The position numbers and the translations under genes were made by a program. From DAOTTY01 sp034437575 (GTDB lineage Bacteria > Chloroflexota > Anaerolineae > Aggregatilineales > Phototrophicaceae), in contig DAOTTY010000081.1 in assembly GCA_034437575.1 (NCBI GenBank), positions 1 to 64,000 of the forward strand: a stretch of 64,000 nucleotides of DNA. Direction: 5' to 3'. Of this stretch, positions 62,513-64,000 are shown one piece after another. The first letter of the stretch is position 1, and every line of letters starts with the position of its first letter. Below the pieces are notes generated by a model. It was not told the origin of the DNA. It was given only the letters and a program-made list of their open reading frames with translations, and searched no databases.

Positions 62513-63462
62513 GAGGTTTGGCTTTCCTGTAGGGTGGTTTGAATGGTACGGGTTGCCCCGGCTTGTAGCAATGCTGACACAACCTGATCGGCGCTTGCTG
62601 GGTGAACGAGAGCAATCACATTACCGCCGCCGCCACCGCCGGAAAGTTTTGCGCCAAGCGCTCCAGCAGCTTTGGCGCTATCTATAAGGGTATCGAGTTG
62701 TGATGTAGAAACACCCAACTGGCGTAGCAGTGACTGGTTTCGATTCATCAATTTGCCAAGTGTGTCCTGGTCGCCCACTTGAATGGCATCCCTGGCGCTT
62801 TTGACTACGCTAGCGACATCTGCCATAATGCGTTTGGTTGTTTGGGGATCTGCTTCGTATAGTGACTTGACATACGAGACAGTTTTCTTCGTAGAGGAAG
62901 GCACACCGGAGTCTGCGATAATAAAGTTAAATGGTTTACCAGTATAGAGCATGTCAAATGGCTGATGTTGCTGAAAGTACACAGGTTGGCCATACACGAT
63001 AACCGTATTATCGATACCGCTGGGTGTACCATGAAACAGCTTTTCTGTTTGGTAGACGAGGTCATTTATCTTCGCGTAGTCAATTTCCCTATGATAATAT
63101 TTGAAGAGCAACTTAACTATAGCTGTGGAGACAGAGGCACCACTTCCCAATCCACTACCTATAGGCAGTGTAGATTCTAGCATTATATGTATCTTGGGAA
63201 TCTCAACACCTAACACCGCCAATGTGTTTAGAACCGTCACCATCAACGGGTGATCTGGCTGGTCAGCCGTAATAGTCTCATTTGTGTCTAAAGCAAAAAT
63301 GCAAAAATTATCTTGTCCCGGTTGTAGACTAGCAGATGATTGTAACTCAAGCACTGGGATAGCAATTGCAGGAGCGCCGTGTACCACAGCATGCTCACCG
63401 CACAAGATAATTTTCGCCGATGCGTGAGCTGTCAATCTATTCACATCCATATTCGGATTCAT
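62509..63462 (-). CDS. mvk: Mevalonate kinase
   Basis: GHMP-family kinase forming 5-phosphomevalonate. 317 residues. SAKIILCGEHAVVHGAPAIA (Lys17) is the mevalonate kinase N-terminal motif, LPIGSGLGSGASVSTAIV the ATP loop, HGTPSGIDNTV the segment with catalytic Asp151, and GAKLSGGGGGGNVIAL the third motif with an unusually long glycine run. A second ATG lies four codons in (63450). It is co-transcribed with IPK and divergent from the decarboxylase gene across 22 bases; no clear ribosome site is seen. Confidence 0.95.
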   Translation of the reverse strand: MNPNMDVNRLTAHASAKIILCGEHAVVHGAPAIAIPVLELQSSASLQPGQDNFCIFALDTNETITADQPDHPLMVTVLNTLAVLGVEIPKIHIMLESTLPIGSGLGSGASVSTAIVKLLFKYYHREIDYAKINDLVYQTEKLFHGTPSGIDNTVIVYGQPVYFQQHQPFDMLYTGKPFNFIIADSGVPSSTKKTVSYVKSLYEADPQTTKRIMADVASVVKSARDAIQVGDQDTLGKLMNRNQSLLRQLGVSTSQLDTLIDSAKAAGALGAKLSGGGGGGNVIALVHPASADQVVSALLQAGATRTIQTTLQESQTS

Positions 63463-63484
63463 CAGTCAGGTAATCAATCAGCAT

Positions 63485-64000
63485 ATGACAGTTACAACAC
63501 TTTACGCAAAAGCACGCGCTTTTTCCAATATCGCTTTTATTAAGTATTGGGGAAATCAGGATAACGATCTGCGTATACCTATGAATTCGTCAATAAGCAT
63601 GAACTTGGATGGACTGTTTACAGAAACATCAGTCTTGTGGTCACCAGATATGACACGGCACACTCTGAACCTTAATGGAACTGAAGCAAGTGGGCATGTA
63701 CTTGATCGAGTATCTAACCACCTAGAGGTTATTAAGGAGCGGTACCACATTGAGGGGTTTGCACAGGTTGAATCCGTTAATAACTTCCCAATGGGGGCAG
63801 GAATCGCCTCTTCGGCATCTGCTTTCGCAGCACTCGCGTTAGCAGCGACAAAAGCGGCTAACCAAAACCTGGATGAAAAAGAGCTATCAACAGTAGCCCG
63901 TTTGGGGTCTGGATCAGCAGCACGATCAATTCCTGGCGGATTTGTCATCTGGAAGAGCGGCACCAGTCACGAGACATCCTATGCAGAAACTTTTGCTGAA
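63485..64000 (+). CDS. (Di)phosphomevalonate decarboxylase, partial
   Basis: First 172 codons of a GHMP-family decarboxylase; the gene continues past the window. ARAFSNIAFIKYWGNQDNDL, PMNSSISMNLDG, NNFPMGAGIASSASAFAALA and GSGSAARSIPGGFVIW are the family motifs, with Arg147 at the catalytic arginine position. The second lysine of the usual KYWGK is Asn24. With IPK and mevalonate kinase next door and no phosphomevalonate kinase in view, the likely substrate is mevalonate 5-phosphate, as shown for the Roseiflexus castenholzii enzyme. A classical diphosphomevalonate decarboxylase cannot be excluded until the rest is seen. Confidence 0.88.
   Translation, partial: MTVTTLYAKARAFSNIAFIKYWGNQDNDLRIPMNSSISMNLDGLFTETSVLWSPDMTRHTLNLNGTEASGHVLDRVSNHLEVIKERYHIEGFAQVESVNNFPMGAGIASSASAFAALALAATKAANQNLDEKELSTVARLGSGSAARSIPGGFVIWKSGTSHETSYAETFAE

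Overview
The window (about 54% GC by eye) looks like the chromosome of a free-living bacterium, most likely a member of the Chloroflexota close to the Anaerolineae. This is an inference from gene content: an archaeal-type mevalonate pathway that includes isopentenyl phosphate kinase, a coproporphyrin-type heme pathway with HemQ, MoaD-MoaE and MoeA-substrate-binding-domain fusions, a tungsten-type aldehyde oxidoreductase, and many ABC transporters with binding proteins. I saw no rRNA, tRNA, insertion sequence, CRISPR array or prophage. No gene-free stretch exceeds 300 bases; the longest is 44188-44438.

Layout. 1-2670: end of menD, menB and menE (menaquinone). 2742-5955: a permease pair and an anchored beta-propeller protein. 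5956-9314 (minus): dinB and tex. 9394-14975: molybdenum cofactor genes, with moaA, a moeA fused to a substrate-binding-like domain and a second moeA on the minus strand, and moaC and a moaD-moaE fusion on the plus strand. An AOR-family oxidoreductase (15119-16930) and a separate MoaD-like carrier with a small partner follow. 17879-19120: an rRNA methyltransferase. 19267-29383: a nine-gene operon, hemQ-hemH-hemA-hemC-hemD-hemB-hemE-hemY-hemL, covering all steps from glutamyl-tRNA to heme and closed by a strong terminator. 29503-31659: a cyclic-nucleotide-binding patatin phospholipase. 31661-44187 (all minus): a nucleoside-type (BMP family) ABC transporter, a xanthine-dehydrogenase-like molybdoenzyme with its FAD subunit, and a sugar-type ABC importer. 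44439-45515: a small membrane protein and a polysaccharide deacetylase.

45631-49754 carries HMG-CoA reductase, archaeal-type HMG-CoA synthase, a thiolase homologue and a DUF35 protein encoded in two pieces. 61706-64000 carries isopentenyl phosphate kinase, mevalonate kinase and the start of a (di)phosphomevalonate decarboxylase. Together they predict the alternative mevalonate route in which mevalonate phosphate is decarboxylated and then phosphorylated by IPK. Between them lie a sugar-type ABC ATPase, a cinA-led operon, lepA, tlyA, a secreted protease with two membrane proteins, and a peptide-type binding protein.

The most unusual signal is in the first mevalonate cluster. The thiolase homologue has Asp where the nucleophilic Cys should be, Asn in place of the His of the GHP motif, and no cysteine at all. 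The DUF35 protein is split into overlapping ORFs and its zinc ribbon has lost every cysteine. HMG-CoA synthase keeps its catalytic residues. This suggests that the archaeal thiolase/HMG-CoA synthase/DUF35 assembly persists here with a non-catalytic thiolase. A short hairpin element with one compensatory base-pair change occurs upstream of HMG-CoA reductase and again upstream of the split DUF35 genes.
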